A stretch of DNA of 64,000 nucleotides from Kiloniella laminariae (GTDB taxonomy: Bacteria; Pseudomonadota; Alphaproteobacteria; Kiloniellales; Kiloniellaceae). A model generated the notes under the pieces. That model did not search any database. It had not been told where the DNA came from and was given only the letters and a program-made list of their open reading frames with translations. The stretch's first letter is position 1; the number at the start of each line of letters is the position of its first letter. The position numbers and the translations under genes are program-made. The stretch lies in the NCBI RefSeq assembly GCF_027214005.1, contig NZ_JAPWGY010000002.1, positions 310,001-374,000 of the forward strand. The letters are read 5' to 3'. Positions 20,361 to 28,751 of this stretch are shown piece after piece.

Positions 20361-20483
20361 ATGACTAACGAAGAACTCACGCGCGACCGCGAACGCGGAT
20401 GGAACAGCTTTACAAAATATTCCGCCGTTTCTGTCGTCATTATCATGGCCATTCTCGCTCTTATGGCAGCGACACTGGTTTAG
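20361..20483 (+). CDS. aa3-type cytochrome c oxidase subunit IV (small membrane protein)
   Basis: 40-residue protein: a short polar head (MTNEELTRDRERGWNSFTKY) followed by one transmembrane helix of about 20 residues ending LALMAATLV. This matches the bacterial aa3 oxidase subunit IV family, which packs against the core subunits in alphaproteobacteria. It is far from any other oxidase gene in this window. Its own promoter-like sequence and a terminator flank it, so it appears monocistronic. The family call is from pattern only. Confidence 0.75.
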   Translation: MTNEELTRDRERGWNSFTKYSAVSVVIIMAILALMAATLV

Positions 20484-20501
20484 GTCCTTCCCGGATACCT
20501 G

Positions 20502-20537
20502 AACACAAAAGGAGGCTTTTCAGCCTCCTTTTGTGTT
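20502..20537. terminator. Bidirectional intrinsic terminator
   Basis: A perfect 16-bp stem (AACACAAAAGGAGGCT and its complement) around TTTC, 18 nt after the oxidase subunit stop and 19 nt beyond the aminotransferase stop on the opposite strand. A and T tracts on both sides suit termination in both directions. Confidence 0.9.
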
Positions 20538-20556
20538 TTCATATAGAAGCCGGAGA

Positions 20557-21678
20557 TCAAAGCAGATGATCCATCGCCTTAAAAAAGGCCTCGATATCGT
20601 CTGACGTGTTATAGAGATAGGGTGAAATTCTCAGCCCGCCGCCCCGCTCTCCGACATAAACATTTTTCCGGGCAAGCTTCTCACCTATTTTTTCAGGCAG
20701 TTTTTTCGGAAAAGTAATCCCGATAATATGTCCCGTTCGACTGTTCGCAGGCGGAACAGCCCAACCACGTTCCTCTGCATTGCGCGCGGCAAGATCCGTC
20801 AATGGGCGTAACGCAGCCTGAACTTTTTCTGGCCCCCAGGAAACGACCTGTATCATCGCCGCCACCGCCATAGAAAGAGAGACAAAATTGTTGCGCTCCC
20901 CCATGTCAAAGCGCGCCGCCCCCTCCTGCGGGCTCACGATCCCTGTCACAGGGTCGCGCGGTTTATGATTAAACTGGCTGTGCTCAAGAGCCCGACCTGA
21001 CTGCCACTTGGGATCAACATAAAGAAATGCCATACTATAGGGGCAAAGAAGCCACTTATAGGCGGAACAAACAAGAAAATCAGGTTTGATCGCTTTTACA
21101 TCCAACGGCATCGCGCCAACTATCTGGGTCGCATCAACCACCAGTGCCGCACCAACTTCACGACAGCGTTCACCGATGGCAACAAGATCAAGAAGGCTGC
21201 CATCTGTCCAGTGACAGGGAGGCAAGGCGGCTATAGCTGTTGTTTCAGAAATCTGCGCAACAACTGCCGATGTCCAGTCATAGTTATCTGGCCGTTTCAC
21301 AACGGATAATTCCGCCCCTCGATCTGCAGCCATTTTCTCCCAGGCATAAACATTCGAAGGAAATTGCGCTTCCAGAACAACAATATTCTGGCCTTTACCA
21401 AGCGGAAGATTGCTTGCAGCAGTAGCAACGCCATAGGAGGTGGAGGGAATGATGGCAATATCGCTCCCGGTTGCCCCTATCAGGTTGGAAAAAAGTTCCC
21501 GCAAGCGATCTGACGCCTGATGCCAGACTTCCGGGTCAAGCTTCCAGGGGTTGGATTTAATGCCGATACCATTGATCCCGGCAGATCTGGAAATTTCGAG
21601 CTGCGGTGACTGGCCAGCACAATTGAGATAGGCCACTTCAGAAGGCATATCAAAAAGCGATCGGATGTTATCAAGCAT
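20557..21678 (-). CDS. Class V aminotransferase-fold PLP enzyme
   Basis: 373-residue PLP enzyme related to cysteine desulfurases and kynureninase-like proteins. The start region is the usual VAYLNCAGQSPQ. The cofactor Asp is in VVDATQIVGAMP and the Schiff-base Lys in CSAYKWLLCPYSMAFLYV. A FDMGERNNFVS segment and GGLRISPYLYNTSDDIE close the fold. No SufS/IscS-type active-site cysteine loop is evident, so a desulfurase role is not supported. Substrate unknown. Upstream neighbours give no pathway context. Confidence 0.85.
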   Translation of the reverse strand: MLDNIRSLFDMPSEVAYLNCAGQSPQLEISRSAGINGIGIKSNPWKLDPEVWHQASDRLRELFSNLIGATGSDIAIIPSTSYGVATAASNLPLGKGQNIVVLEAQFPSNVYAWEKMAADRGAELSVVKRPDNYDWTSAVVAQISETTAIAALPPCHWTDGSLLDLVAIGERCREVGAALVVDATQIVGAMPLDVKAIKPDFLVCSAYKWLLCPYSMAFLYVDPKWQSGRALEHSQFNHKPRDPVTGIVSPQEGAARFDMGERNNFVSLSMAVAAMIQVVSWGPEKVQAALRPLTDLAARNAEERGWAVPPANSRTGHIIGITFPKKLPEKIGEKLARKNVYVGERGGGLRISPYLYNTSDDIEAFFKAMDHLL

Positions 21679-21964
21679 ATAAAACCCATCATGAATCTAT
21701 TAAATGAACCAGCTCGCCGACAAATTGAAATCGGCCATACAGGCAGGTATGTGAAACAGAGATTTCTGTGTGATAAGAATGCGCCCGTTAATTGGATAAT
21801 GCCAATGATAAATCCGGCGCTCCAAGGGGAAAAGCTTCAAAAAAGCATTGTCCCATAACAATTGTGAAAGCGCCTGGCGTTGGCACTCATCGCTCCTTTC
21901 CAAACAAAAAAAGAGGAGGCGAATGCCCCCTCTTTTCAATTAATACAAGTCAGTGAGTGACTTG
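21679..21964. other. Intergenic region, aminotransferase / ndk
   Basis: 286 bp containing the ndk terminator and presumably the promoter of the aminotransferase gene. An open frame on minus (21700-21939) begins inside the terminator stem and has no ribosome-binding site, so it is not called. Confidence 0.5.
21909..21936 (-). terminator. Intrinsic terminator after ndk
   Basis: AAAAGAGGAGGC / GCCCCCTCTTTT stem with one mismatch around GAAT, followed by a T run in the minus direction. It lies about 29 nt beyond the ndk stop. Confidence 0.8.
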
Positions 21965-22387
21965 TTAGCCAACGATTTCCGCATCGGTGAAGAAGAATTT
22001 GATTTCTTCAGCAGCTGTTTCCGGTGCATCTGAACCGTGTACGGAATTTTCGCCGATAGAAAGCGCGAATTCTTTCCGGATTGTACCTTCAGCTGCTTCT
22101 GCCGGGTTAGTTGCGCCCATAACTTCACGGTTCTTGGCAACTGCATTTTCGCCTTCGAGAACCTGAACCACAACAGGCTCGGAAATCATGAAGTCGACCA
22201 GCTCGCCAAAGAAGGGACGCTCTTTGTGCACCCCATAGAAACCTTCAGCCTGTGCACGTGTCATGTGAATGCGCTTGGAAGCAACAATCCGCAGACCGGC
22301 TTCTTCAAACTTGGCAATGATTTTACCAGTCAGATTACGCTTTGTGGCATCTGGCTTGATGATGGAGAAAGTACGTTCAAGAGCCAT
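21965..22387 (-). CDS. ndk: Nucleoside diphosphate kinase
   Basis: Transfers phosphate from NTPs to NDPs through a phosphohistidine. The start is the ATG at 22387 ([20 protein letters not shown]) behind an AGGAGG site. 140 residues. The active-site histidine lies in [13 protein letters not shown], and the family signature is complete. Monocistronic with its own terminator. Confidence 0.96.
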   Translation of the reverse strand: MALERTFSIIKPDATKRNLTGKIIAKFEEAGLRIVASKRIHMTRAQAEGFYGVHKERPFFGELVDFMISEPVVVQVLEGENAVAKNREVMGATNPAEAAEGTIRKEFALSIGENSVHGSDAPETAAEEIKFFFTDAEIVG

Positions 22388-22547
22388 GTCAGGCCTCCTA
22401 CTAAACAATAGTCAAAAAAGATGGAATTCGTTGGCGGCCTTATACAGCCAGACCAGACCCGGGGCAACTCTATTTAAATGACACTGGGTGTTTGTTTTCT
22501 CATGTCGCTGAACTGCCAGAGTGAAATTCAGCAAAAACACTTCAAAA

Positions 22548-23150
22548 CTACCCCTCGTCTGCCCGCCAGACAATCAGGAGCAACTGGGCTTCATCTGTAA
22601 ACTCTTCTGGGGGCAAGACACCGTCAGGCCCATCATGTCCCGGAATTTCATAGAGATGTGAAAGACGGGTATTCTTCTTATGGCGGCAGATTACCATCCC
22701 GCTGAACTGTTCTTCACCAGGAATACAGGTCGAAAAATCCTCATCGGGGAATCCCTCCCCTATGCGCTCTCCGTCTGGCCCCCTGATCAAAGCGGAAAGC
22801 GCGTGCAGGTAACCAACTCTTTGACCAGAAGAATCCGGAAAAAGCTCAATCAGCAGTTTATCCTGACGGTAGCCTTCGATAACCGTCACGAAGCCGCCCT
22901 CTTCCTCAAACGACATCTCGACAAAGCGCAGATCGGGATTTTCACGCTCCAGATGCCCCAGCTCAAACTTTGTAGTCTGATCGATTGCACCAAAGCCATC
23001 TTCGGTAAGCCGAGGAACTGATGAGTCTTCTTCAAACAGGCAAGCCGTAACCATCAGTCCGAATGCGCCAACAAAGATTGTCCTTCCCGTTTGCTGAAAT
23101 AGCGTACGAGCAGCTTCCCTATAATAATCACAGAAAGCTATTCTTTTCAT
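22548..23150 (-). CDS. Putative lipoprotein of unknown function
   Basis: 200-residue protein. A hydrophobic segment at about residues 22-37 ends LMVTAC, a plausible lipobox with Cys at 37, after an unusually long polar N-terminal stretch; translation may start further in. The mature part is acidic and soluble, with two later cysteines (FSTCIPGEEQ and MVICRHKK) that could form a disulfide. I do not recognise the family. It is upstream of ndk on the same strand with a 160-bp gap, and divergent from the ABC-F gene. Confidence 0.65.
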   Translation of the reverse strand: MKRIAFCDYYREAARTLFQQTGRTIFVGAFGLMVTACLFEEDSSVPRLTEDGFGAIDQTTKFELGHLERENPDLRFVEMSFEEEGGFVTVIEGYRQDKLLIELFPDSSGQRVGYLHALSALIRGPDGERIGEGFPDEDFSTCIPGEEQFSGMVICRHKKNTRLSHLYEIPGHDGPDGVLPPEEFTDEAQLLLIVWRADEG

Positions 23151-23295
23151 TTACTCACTCTGTTTCCTTCGTATCTGACAGCCGGAGAGTACCTCTGCTT
23201 ATTGAGAAATGCAATTTCCCACGTTGCCAATTTACCGAATATCCCCTAAAGAAACCCCTTTGCGCCCCCTTAAGCTGCTGTGATGTCCTGTCCCC

Positions 23296-25209
23296 ATGTT
23301 GCATATTAATAATCTTTCCTATCGTATTGTCGGCCGCCCGATCTTTGATTCCGCCTCTGCTACTGTTCACAAAGGCGACAACGTCGGTTTTATTGGCCGT
23401 AACGGAACAGGCAAGACAACGCTGTTGAGAATTATCTCTGGCGAAATCCATTCAGAACCTGGCGAAATCAATTTTCCAAACAACACAAGAGTTGGAAAAG
23501 TTGCCCAGGAAGCTCCCTCGGGGGACACAAGTCTGATTGATACTGTTCTGGCAACAGATCACGAAAGAGCCTCTTTGTTAAAAGAAGCCGAAAGCGCAAC
23601 CGATCCCACCCGGATTGTAGAGATACACGAACGTCTTGTTGATATCGATGCTGATACAGCCCCCAGCCGGGCAGCCCGAATTCTTGCCGGCCTGGGATTT
23701 AACGAAGAAGCCCAGCAACAGCCCTGCTCTTCTTTGTCGGGGGGATGGCGTATGCGTGTCGCTTTGGCAAGCCTGTTGTTTGCCGAACCTGACTTTCTGT
23801 TACTGGATGAGCCAACCAACCATCTGGATCTGGAAGCAACCATCTGGCTTGAGAGTTACCTCAAAAGCTACCCTGGCACTCTGTTACTTGTCTCGCATGA
23901 TCGTTCACTGCTCAATAATGTTGCCAACAAGATTATCCATCTCGAGAATCAGCAGTTGGTTTCCTATACAGGGAACTATGACCAGTTTGAGCAAATTCGC
24001 AGGGAAAGGCTTGACCATCAAGCCGCTCAGCATGCCAAGCAGCAAGAACAGCGTAAACATATCCAGAGCTTTATTGATCGCTTTAAGGCAAAAGCTTCAA
24101 AAGCCAAACAGGCACAGTCCCGTGTTAAAATGCTGGAACGCATGGAACCCATTGCTGCGGTTGCCGAAGACAGTACTCTTGCCTTTGACTTCCCGTCCCC
24201 AAAGGAACTCGCACCCCCCTTGATCAACCTTGATCAGGTCAGCATTGGGTACGAACCAGGCAAAGCTATTCTCAAAAATCTCAATCTGCGCCTGGACATG
24301 GAAGACCGGATTGCCCTGCTCGGAGCCAACGGCAACGGGAAATCCACTCTCGTCAAGCTCTTGGCTGGCCGTCTGGAGGCACAAGAAGGGCTTTTTTATA
24401 AGTCCTCCAAACTAAAAATCGGCTACTTTGCCCAGGATCAGGCAGAAGAACTGGATCTTGAAGCAACACCATACACTTTGATGGCACGCTTAATGAAAAC
24501 CGGCACGCCAGAGTCAAAAGTACGGGCGCAGCTTGGACGCTTTGGCTTTGGTGTCAACCATGTTTCCACCAAAGTAGGCGCGCTTTCCGGTGGTGAAAAG
24601 GCACGGTTGTTGTTTGCTCTGACCACCCGTGATGCACCACATATTCTTCTGATGGATGAACCGACCAACCACCTGGATGTCGACTCACGCGAAGCTTTGG
24701 TTCAGGCCATGAACAGTTTTGAAGGGGCAATCGTCCTGGTTTCCCATGATCCACACCTCATTGAGCTTACCGCAGATCGTTTCTGGCTTGTTGGTGATGG
24801 CACCGTCAAATCCTATGATGGTGATCTGGAAGATTACAAAAAACTTTTGATTGAGCAACGCCGACAGGAACGTCAGAAAACACGTATCAAGAATGATGAT
24901 ACGACTGAGACAGCTGATGCGCAGCGTTCAAAAAATATAAGTAAAAAAGACAAACGCCGGGCTGCAGCCGAAGCAAGAGCAGCTGGGGGAGATCTTAAAA
25001 AAGCTGTGCGAATGGCCGAGCAAAAAGTGGAAAAACTTCAGGCAAAGAAAGAAAAACTTGAAATTGAACTTGCAGATCCAGCGATCTATGAAAACAGTAA
25101 TGTTCGACAACTAGAACTTACCAGAGAGATCGGCAAGATCGACAAGGAACTTTCCAAAGCCGAAGAAGAATGGCTGACCGCGCAGGAAAAATACGAAGCA
25201 GCCAACTAG
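23296..25209 (+). CDS. ABC-F family ATPase (YheS/Uup-like)
   Basis: Soluble protein with two ABC cassettes and no membrane domain; ABC-F proteins act on ribosomes in translation control. First cassette: GRNGTGKTTLL, signature LSGGWRMRVALA, Walker B LLLDEPTNHLD. A charged linker (about 230-290) contains QSFIDRFKAKASKAKQAQSR, the P-site-tRNA interaction motif region. Second cassette: GANGNGKSTLV, LSGGEKARLLFA, LLMDEPTNHLD. The C-terminal ~110 residues form a lysine-rich coiled coil. 637 residues. It resembles YheS more than Uup, but the subfamily is uncertain. Confidence 0.9.
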   Translation: MLHINNLSYRIVGRPIFDSASATVHKGDNVGFIGRNGTGKTTLLRIISGEIHSEPGEINFPNNTRVGKVAQEAPSGDTSLIDTVLATDHERASLLKEAESATDPTRIVEIHERLVDIDADTAPSRAARILAGLGFNEEAQQQPCSSLSGGWRMRVALASLLFAEPDFLLLDEPTNHLDLEATIWLESYLKSYPGTLLLVSHDRSLLNNVANKIIHLENQQLVSYTGNYDQFEQIRRERLDHQAAQHAKQQEQRKHIQSFIDRFKAKASKAKQAQSRVKMLERMEPIAAVAEDSTLAFDFPSPKELAPPLINLDQVSIGYEPGKAILKNLNLRLDMEDRIALLGANGNGKSTLVKLLAGRLEAQEGLFYKSSKLKIGYFAQDQAEELDLEATPYTLMARLMKTGTPESKVRAQLGRFGFGVNHVSTKVGALSGGEKARLLFALTTRDAPHILLMDEPTNHLDVDSREALVQAMNSFEGAIVLVSHDPHLIELTADRFWLVGDGTVKSYDGDLEDYKKLLIEQRRQERQKTRIKNDDTTETADAQRSKNISKKDKRRAAAEARAAGGDLKKAVRMAEQKVEKLQAKKEKLEIELADPAIYENSNVRQLELTREIGKIDKELSKAEEEWLTAQEKYEAAN

Positions 25210-25234
25210 AAATCCAGGTTGAGTAGTCTCCCTG

Positions 25235-26107
25235 TTAATTACTAAGTGATGCTTCTGGTACCGCCGCAACATATTTGGGGATGAGCTGTTCTGTCAGTTC
25301 ATCCCTTTTTTCGGCAATCCTCTCCCAGAATTTTTCGGCGAGATCAGGATAGTCATCAACGAATTGATGGCTGAAGATCAGAAAATAGTCTTTCGTCGCC
25401 AAGGGTACTTCAACCTTCTCAATTGTATTGATGTTGTTCGTCGCCAGATAACTGTCAGCAACGACCTCCTGATCAGCAACCCCTACAATACGGGTATTCT
25501 CCAGATTGAGGAAATTGGTTTCCGTCGTTTTTGCCTCGACAACAACGACACCTTTTTTCCTCAAATCAGCTACAATGGAATATCCCGCGTTTGCTCCAAG
25601 CGCCCCGTTCAAATTCGAGAAAGAATGACCATTCCAATCTAACGCTGTCCCTTTAAGACGATAAAGAACATAAGACAACACGGCTAACCTTTTTTGGGAA
25701 TCAGGTTGTCCTCCGCGCATGGGAAAGACACCAAATTCCTGACGCTCCGGTTTAAATGAAAAAATAAACGCTGCATCTAGCCTGTTTGCTTTCAGTTCAT
25801 GCAGAACCCGTCTTCCGGGCAACCGAACAAACTCAACATCCACTCCAAGTTCGGATGCAACGATACTGATTATTTCAACTGAGATACCCGGAGGGTCAAA
25901 CGGTAAAGAACTGTTTCCCAGAAAATATGGAAATGATGCATTATCATTATAACCGATGCGTAACTTCAAATCTGATGCGTAAAGTACTTCTTCACCTGAA
26001 AAAAATAGTATCAGAGACAGAACCAGCCTCTTAAAAAATCGAGGGTTGATTTCTCTACACAAACAGATCAGAAGATTGAACAAGTTCAAAACCAGCTCCT
26101 TGAGCAA
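25235..26107 (-). CDS. Orphan periplasmic solute-binding protein (family 3-like)
   Basis: 290-residue protein with a long hydrophobic N-terminal region and probable signal cleavage near VLYASDLKLRIGY. The body follows the family 3 solute-binding fold: LRIGYNDNASFPYF near the start, GISVEIISIVASELGVDVEFVRLPGRRVLHEL, LKANRLDAAFIFSFKPERQE. No permease or ATPase gene is nearby, so it may be a sensor or amino-acid-binding orphan. It converges on the ABC-F gene with 25 bp between stops. Its codons and flank are more AT-rich than most neighbours. Confidence 0.75.
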   Translation of the reverse strand: MLKELVLNLFNLLICLCREINPRFFKRLVLSLILFFSGEEVLYASDLKLRIGYNDNASFPYFLGNSSLPFDPPGISVEIISIVASELGVDVEFVRLPGRRVLHELKANRLDAAFIFSFKPERQEFGVFPMRGGQPDSQKRLAVLSYVLYRLKGTALDWNGHSFSNLNGALGANAGYSIVADLRKKGVVVVEAKTTETNFLNLENTRIVGVADQEVVADSYLATNNINTIEKVEVPLATKDYFLIFSHQFVDDYPDLAEKFWERIAEKRDELTEQLIPKYVAAVPEASLSN

Positions 26108-26441
26108 GGCTCAAAAAGTAAAAACAATGGACAGGCATCTCATTCAACCATGAAAACAACACTACCCATTACAACAAACCCAAATATATGATCAACTATA
26201 AGAAGCAACCGCTCAATTAAGGACATTACAATAGTAGCTCCAATGCTATAAAAAATCTTTAATATTTTAAATCAAGATCACATCAACCTCATTTTTCTTC
26301 CTAAAATTGAAATTTTATTTCAGGCAATAGAAATAATAGAAATTTCACTAACCAAACTATCCAAGATGAATTAGAAGAATCAGTAAATATTATTTAAAGA
26401 TACTCGACTCACCAGCCAAACTGACAGGAAAACTGCATCAA
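26108..26441. other. AT-rich intergenic region, solute-binding protein / rlmJ
   Basis: 334 bp of very AT-rich sequence between two divergent genes. No ORF, repeat or RNA structure stands out; it must hold both promoters. Confidence 0.5.
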
Positions 26442-27224
26442 ATGTTATCATACCAACACCTGTACCATGCGGGTTGTATCGCTGATGTTCATAAACATGC
26501 AGCCCTGTCCATAGTTCTGTCCAAGCTGGCAGGAAAAGGCAAAGCACTTCATTACATGGAAACCCACGCCGGAAGAGGAGTTTATGATTTAACCGCTCCC
26601 GAAGCCGAAAAAACCGGGGAAGCAAGAGAAGGTATTCTCAAGGTATTGGAAAAGGGGCAATGGCCCAAAAAACACCCTTATTTTCATACAATTAGAGAAA
26701 CCAAGAAAAAATTTGGAACTGACTATTACCCTGGATCGCCTGAAATCGCCCATTGCCTGCTCAGACCAAATGATCATCTACATTTAATGGAACTCCACCC
26801 CGGAGAATTTTTCGCCCTGAAATCAAATATGCGTGCTCGAAACATTCATCTACATCATCAGGATGGATACAAGGGGGTTCTGGCACTTTCTCCACCAGAG
26901 AACCAACGGGGACTCGTTCTTATCGATCCAAGTTACGAAATCAAAAGCGAATATAACGCTGCTGCTGACTTCATTTTGGCGTTGCATGACAAATGGGCAG
27001 AGGCCGTCATTATACTTTGGTATCCCCTGTTGAAGGATGATCGCCATAAAGAAATGTGTGCCACGCTAGAAAAAACCGAGCTGCCGAAGTTTCGTCGCGA
27101 GGAAATTATTTTTGCTGATCGAAATGCCGTCAGGGGAATGTATGGCAGTGGCCTGATCTATATCAATCTTCCTGCTGGCATTGAAGATACTCTTACCCAA
27201 TCATCAAAATTACAGCAGCTATAG
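26442..27224 (+). CDS. rlmJ: 23S rRNA (adenine-2030-N6)-methyltransferase
   Basis: Methylates A2030 of 23S rRNA with SAM. The N terminus MLSYQHLYHAGCIADVHKHAAL and the SAM-binding segment HYMETHAGRGVYDL are characteristic of RlmJ. The catalytic motif IV reads DPSYE where the E. coli enzyme has DPPYE, a conservative change that keeps Asp and Tyr. 260 residues, close to the 280 of E. coli. Confidence 0.9.
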   Translation: MLSYQHLYHAGCIADVHKHAALSIVLSKLAGKGKALHYMETHAGRGVYDLTAPEAEKTGEAREGILKVLEKGQWPKKHPYFHTIRETKKKFGTDYYPGSPEIAHCLLRPNDHLHLMELHPGEFFALKSNMRARNIHLHHQDGYKGVLALSPPENQRGLVLIDPSYEIKSEYNAAADFILALHDKWAEAVIILWYPLLKDDRHKEMCATLEKTELPKFRREEIIFADRNAVRGMYGSGLIYINLPAGIEDTLTQSSKLQQL

Positions 27225-27238
27225 GTTTTTACCGCTTA

Positions 27239-27283
27239 TTGATCTTGATCAATGCTGATGGATAGGTCTTTCCCCAGTATAAA
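27239..27283 (+). promoter_or_regulatory. FNR/FixK-type box and promoter upstream of universal stress gene
   Basis: TTGAT-CTTG-ATCAA at 27239-27252 is an exact match to the FNR/FixK consensus (TTGAT-N4-ATCAA). A TATAAA hexamer at 27278-27283 puts the predicted start of transcription about 44 nt after the box centre, close to the class II spacing of 41.5. This predicts induction under low oxygen. Confidence 0.75.
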
Positions 27284-27355
27284 GGGAGAGATCGCTGCAG
27301 ATACAAATGCTGACGCCTTCAGAATTCCACCTAATCGTTTCAGTGGAGGAACAAG

Positions 27356-28180
27356 ATGCTACGAGATATCCAGATTCAGATTGATGGTCATCCGGAAAAC
27401 GCAACACGTATGGCGGCCGCGCTTCAGCTCGCGGCAAAGCTTGATAAAGTTCACCTGATCGGAGTACATGCCCTCAAAACGCCAGAAGCAATCCTCTATG
27501 GCGCTCCGCACGGAATAACAGGCTACTTTCCCGAAGAGGTGGTTCAAACTCAGCGGGAAAATATTCAAAACCAGGCCGATAAACTTAGAAAATCGTTTGA
27601 AGAGCAAGCAGGACAAGGGGGTGTTTCCCATGAATGGCGACAGCTTGAAGGGCGTGAAGTAGACATCATTGCATTCCATGCACGCTTTACAGACCTCACA
27701 ATTATCAGCCAGTCCAAAGGTAGTTTTGCTGATGAACTTGAATTCTCTGGCTCCTTGTTAATGGAAAACGGCCTGCCTATTCTTGCCGTACCGCATAAAA
27801 AAATTCCGGATGATATCTCTGGGAATATCCTGATCGCCTGGAACGGCTCTCCAGAAGCTGCAAGAGCTGTCAGTGGCGCATTACCGCTTTTAAAAGTTGC
27901 CAGGAAAGTCGTGCTTCTTTCTGTCGGAGAAGTTGAAGAAGATAGCATTTCCCAAAAAGACATCGCTGATCATCTCTCACGCCACGGTATTACCTGCAAA
28001 CTAAGAACCGAGCAAAGCCCCTTCCCTGAAGATATAATTATGGGGGTAACCCAAAGCGAAGACATCGGACTTATTGTAGCGGGGGCATGGGGGCATAGTC
28101 GTATCAGGGAAATGATTTTTGGTGGTGTTACCAAAAGCCTCTTTTCCAACCAGCAAATCCCGGTCCTCTTGTCTCACTGA
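27356..28180 (+). CDS. Tandem-domain universal stress protein
   Basis: 274 residues with two UspA folds. The first (about 1-145) lacks an obvious nucleotide-binding motif. The second (about 150-274) ends GAWGHSRIREMIFGGVTKSLF, which fits the ATP-binding pattern G-x2-G-x9-G-[ST]. A GGAGGAAC ribosome-binding site precedes the ATG. The FNR-type box upstream suggests a role in oxygen limitation, as for other alphaproteobacterial Usp genes under FixK or FnrL control. Confidence 0.88.
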   Translation: MLRDIQIQIDGHPENATRMAAALQLAAKLDKVHLIGVHALKTPEAILYGAPHGITGYFPEEVVQTQRENIQNQADKLRKSFEEQAGQGGVSHEWRQLEGREVDIIAFHARFTDLTIISQSKGSFADELEFSGSLLMENGLPILAVPHKKIPDDISGNILIAWNGSPEAARAVSGALPLLKVARKVVLLSVGEVEEDSISQKDIADHLSRHGITCKLRTEQSPFPEDIIMGVTQSEDIGLIVAGAWGHSRIREMIFGGVTKSLFSNQQIPVLLSH

Positions 28181-28238
28181 CCCTGTCGAATATCTCGTTA
28201 GAGTATAAGTGTACCATTGGTGCGGGGGGAGCTTGCTG

Positions 28239-28694
28239 TTAGGCTTTCTTCTCCCAACCACCCCGTTCTGTCTGCTGCCAGTAAGTCAGATCATGATCCG
28301 CTGTTTTCAGGCTTTTCCAATGGCTCCGCGCCCCCTGCACAGAAACATTGTTATTCCCATCAAAAAGGATGGCGCAGAGCGAGGCTTTTATATCAGATAA
28401 CTGATCTGTACTTGCGCCATGGATCAGGAAGATGACATCTGCCGATTTGATTTCGGATGGTTCTACGGTCAACCAGATTGGGTGCTCGCCCTGTAACCCA
28501 TCTCGTTTTGTGCCGTGAGGCAGAAAAGAGTCGGGACGGTAACTCCAGAGAGCCTGGTCTATTTCAGCAAGACGCTTTTCATCACCGGAGAGAACAACAG
28601 CTCTCTGTTCCCGTTCCAGAACCTTCTCCAGCATCTTCGGCAATGCAGATTCCAGGGGCGTCCTGGTCAGATGATAGAACCTAATGTCAGCCAT
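28239..28694 (-). CDS. holC: DNA polymerase III chi subunit
   Basis: Chi subunit of the clamp-loader complex, which binds SSB. It starts at MADIRFYHLTRTPLESALPK (28694; an ATG four codons earlier is possible). WSYRPDSFLPHGTKRD and HPIWLT are the diagnostic family blocks. 151 residues. It follows pepA on the same strand, the usual pepA-holC pairing, with a hairpin between the genes. Confidence 0.92.
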   Translation of the reverse strand: MADIRFYHLTRTPLESALPKMLEKVLEREQRAVVLSGDEKRLAEIDQALWSYRPDSFLPHGTKRDGLQGEHPIWLTVEPSEIKSADVIFLIHGASTDQLSDIKASLCAILFDGNNNVSVQGARSHWKSLKTADHDLTYWQQTERGGWEKKA

Positions 28695-28712
28695 AATGTA
28701 CGTCATCTCTTG

Positions 28713-28743
28713 GAAGAGCGAACAGCTGTGCTGTTCGCTCTTC
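28713..28743 (-). repeat. Hairpin between pepA and holC
   Basis: A perfect 13-bp stem, GAAGAGCGAACAG and its complement, around a 5-nt loop. No T tract follows in the minus direction, so it is more likely an mRNA-stabilising or attenuating hairpin than a full terminator. It ends only 9 nt after the pepA stop. Confidence 0.65.
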
Positions 28744-28751
28744 TGGATAGG

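Noticed and set aside
21700-21939. Minus-strand ORF of 79 codons between the aminotransferase gene and ndk
   Set aside because: It begins inside the ndk terminator stem, lacks a ribosome-binding site and has no recognisable pattern.
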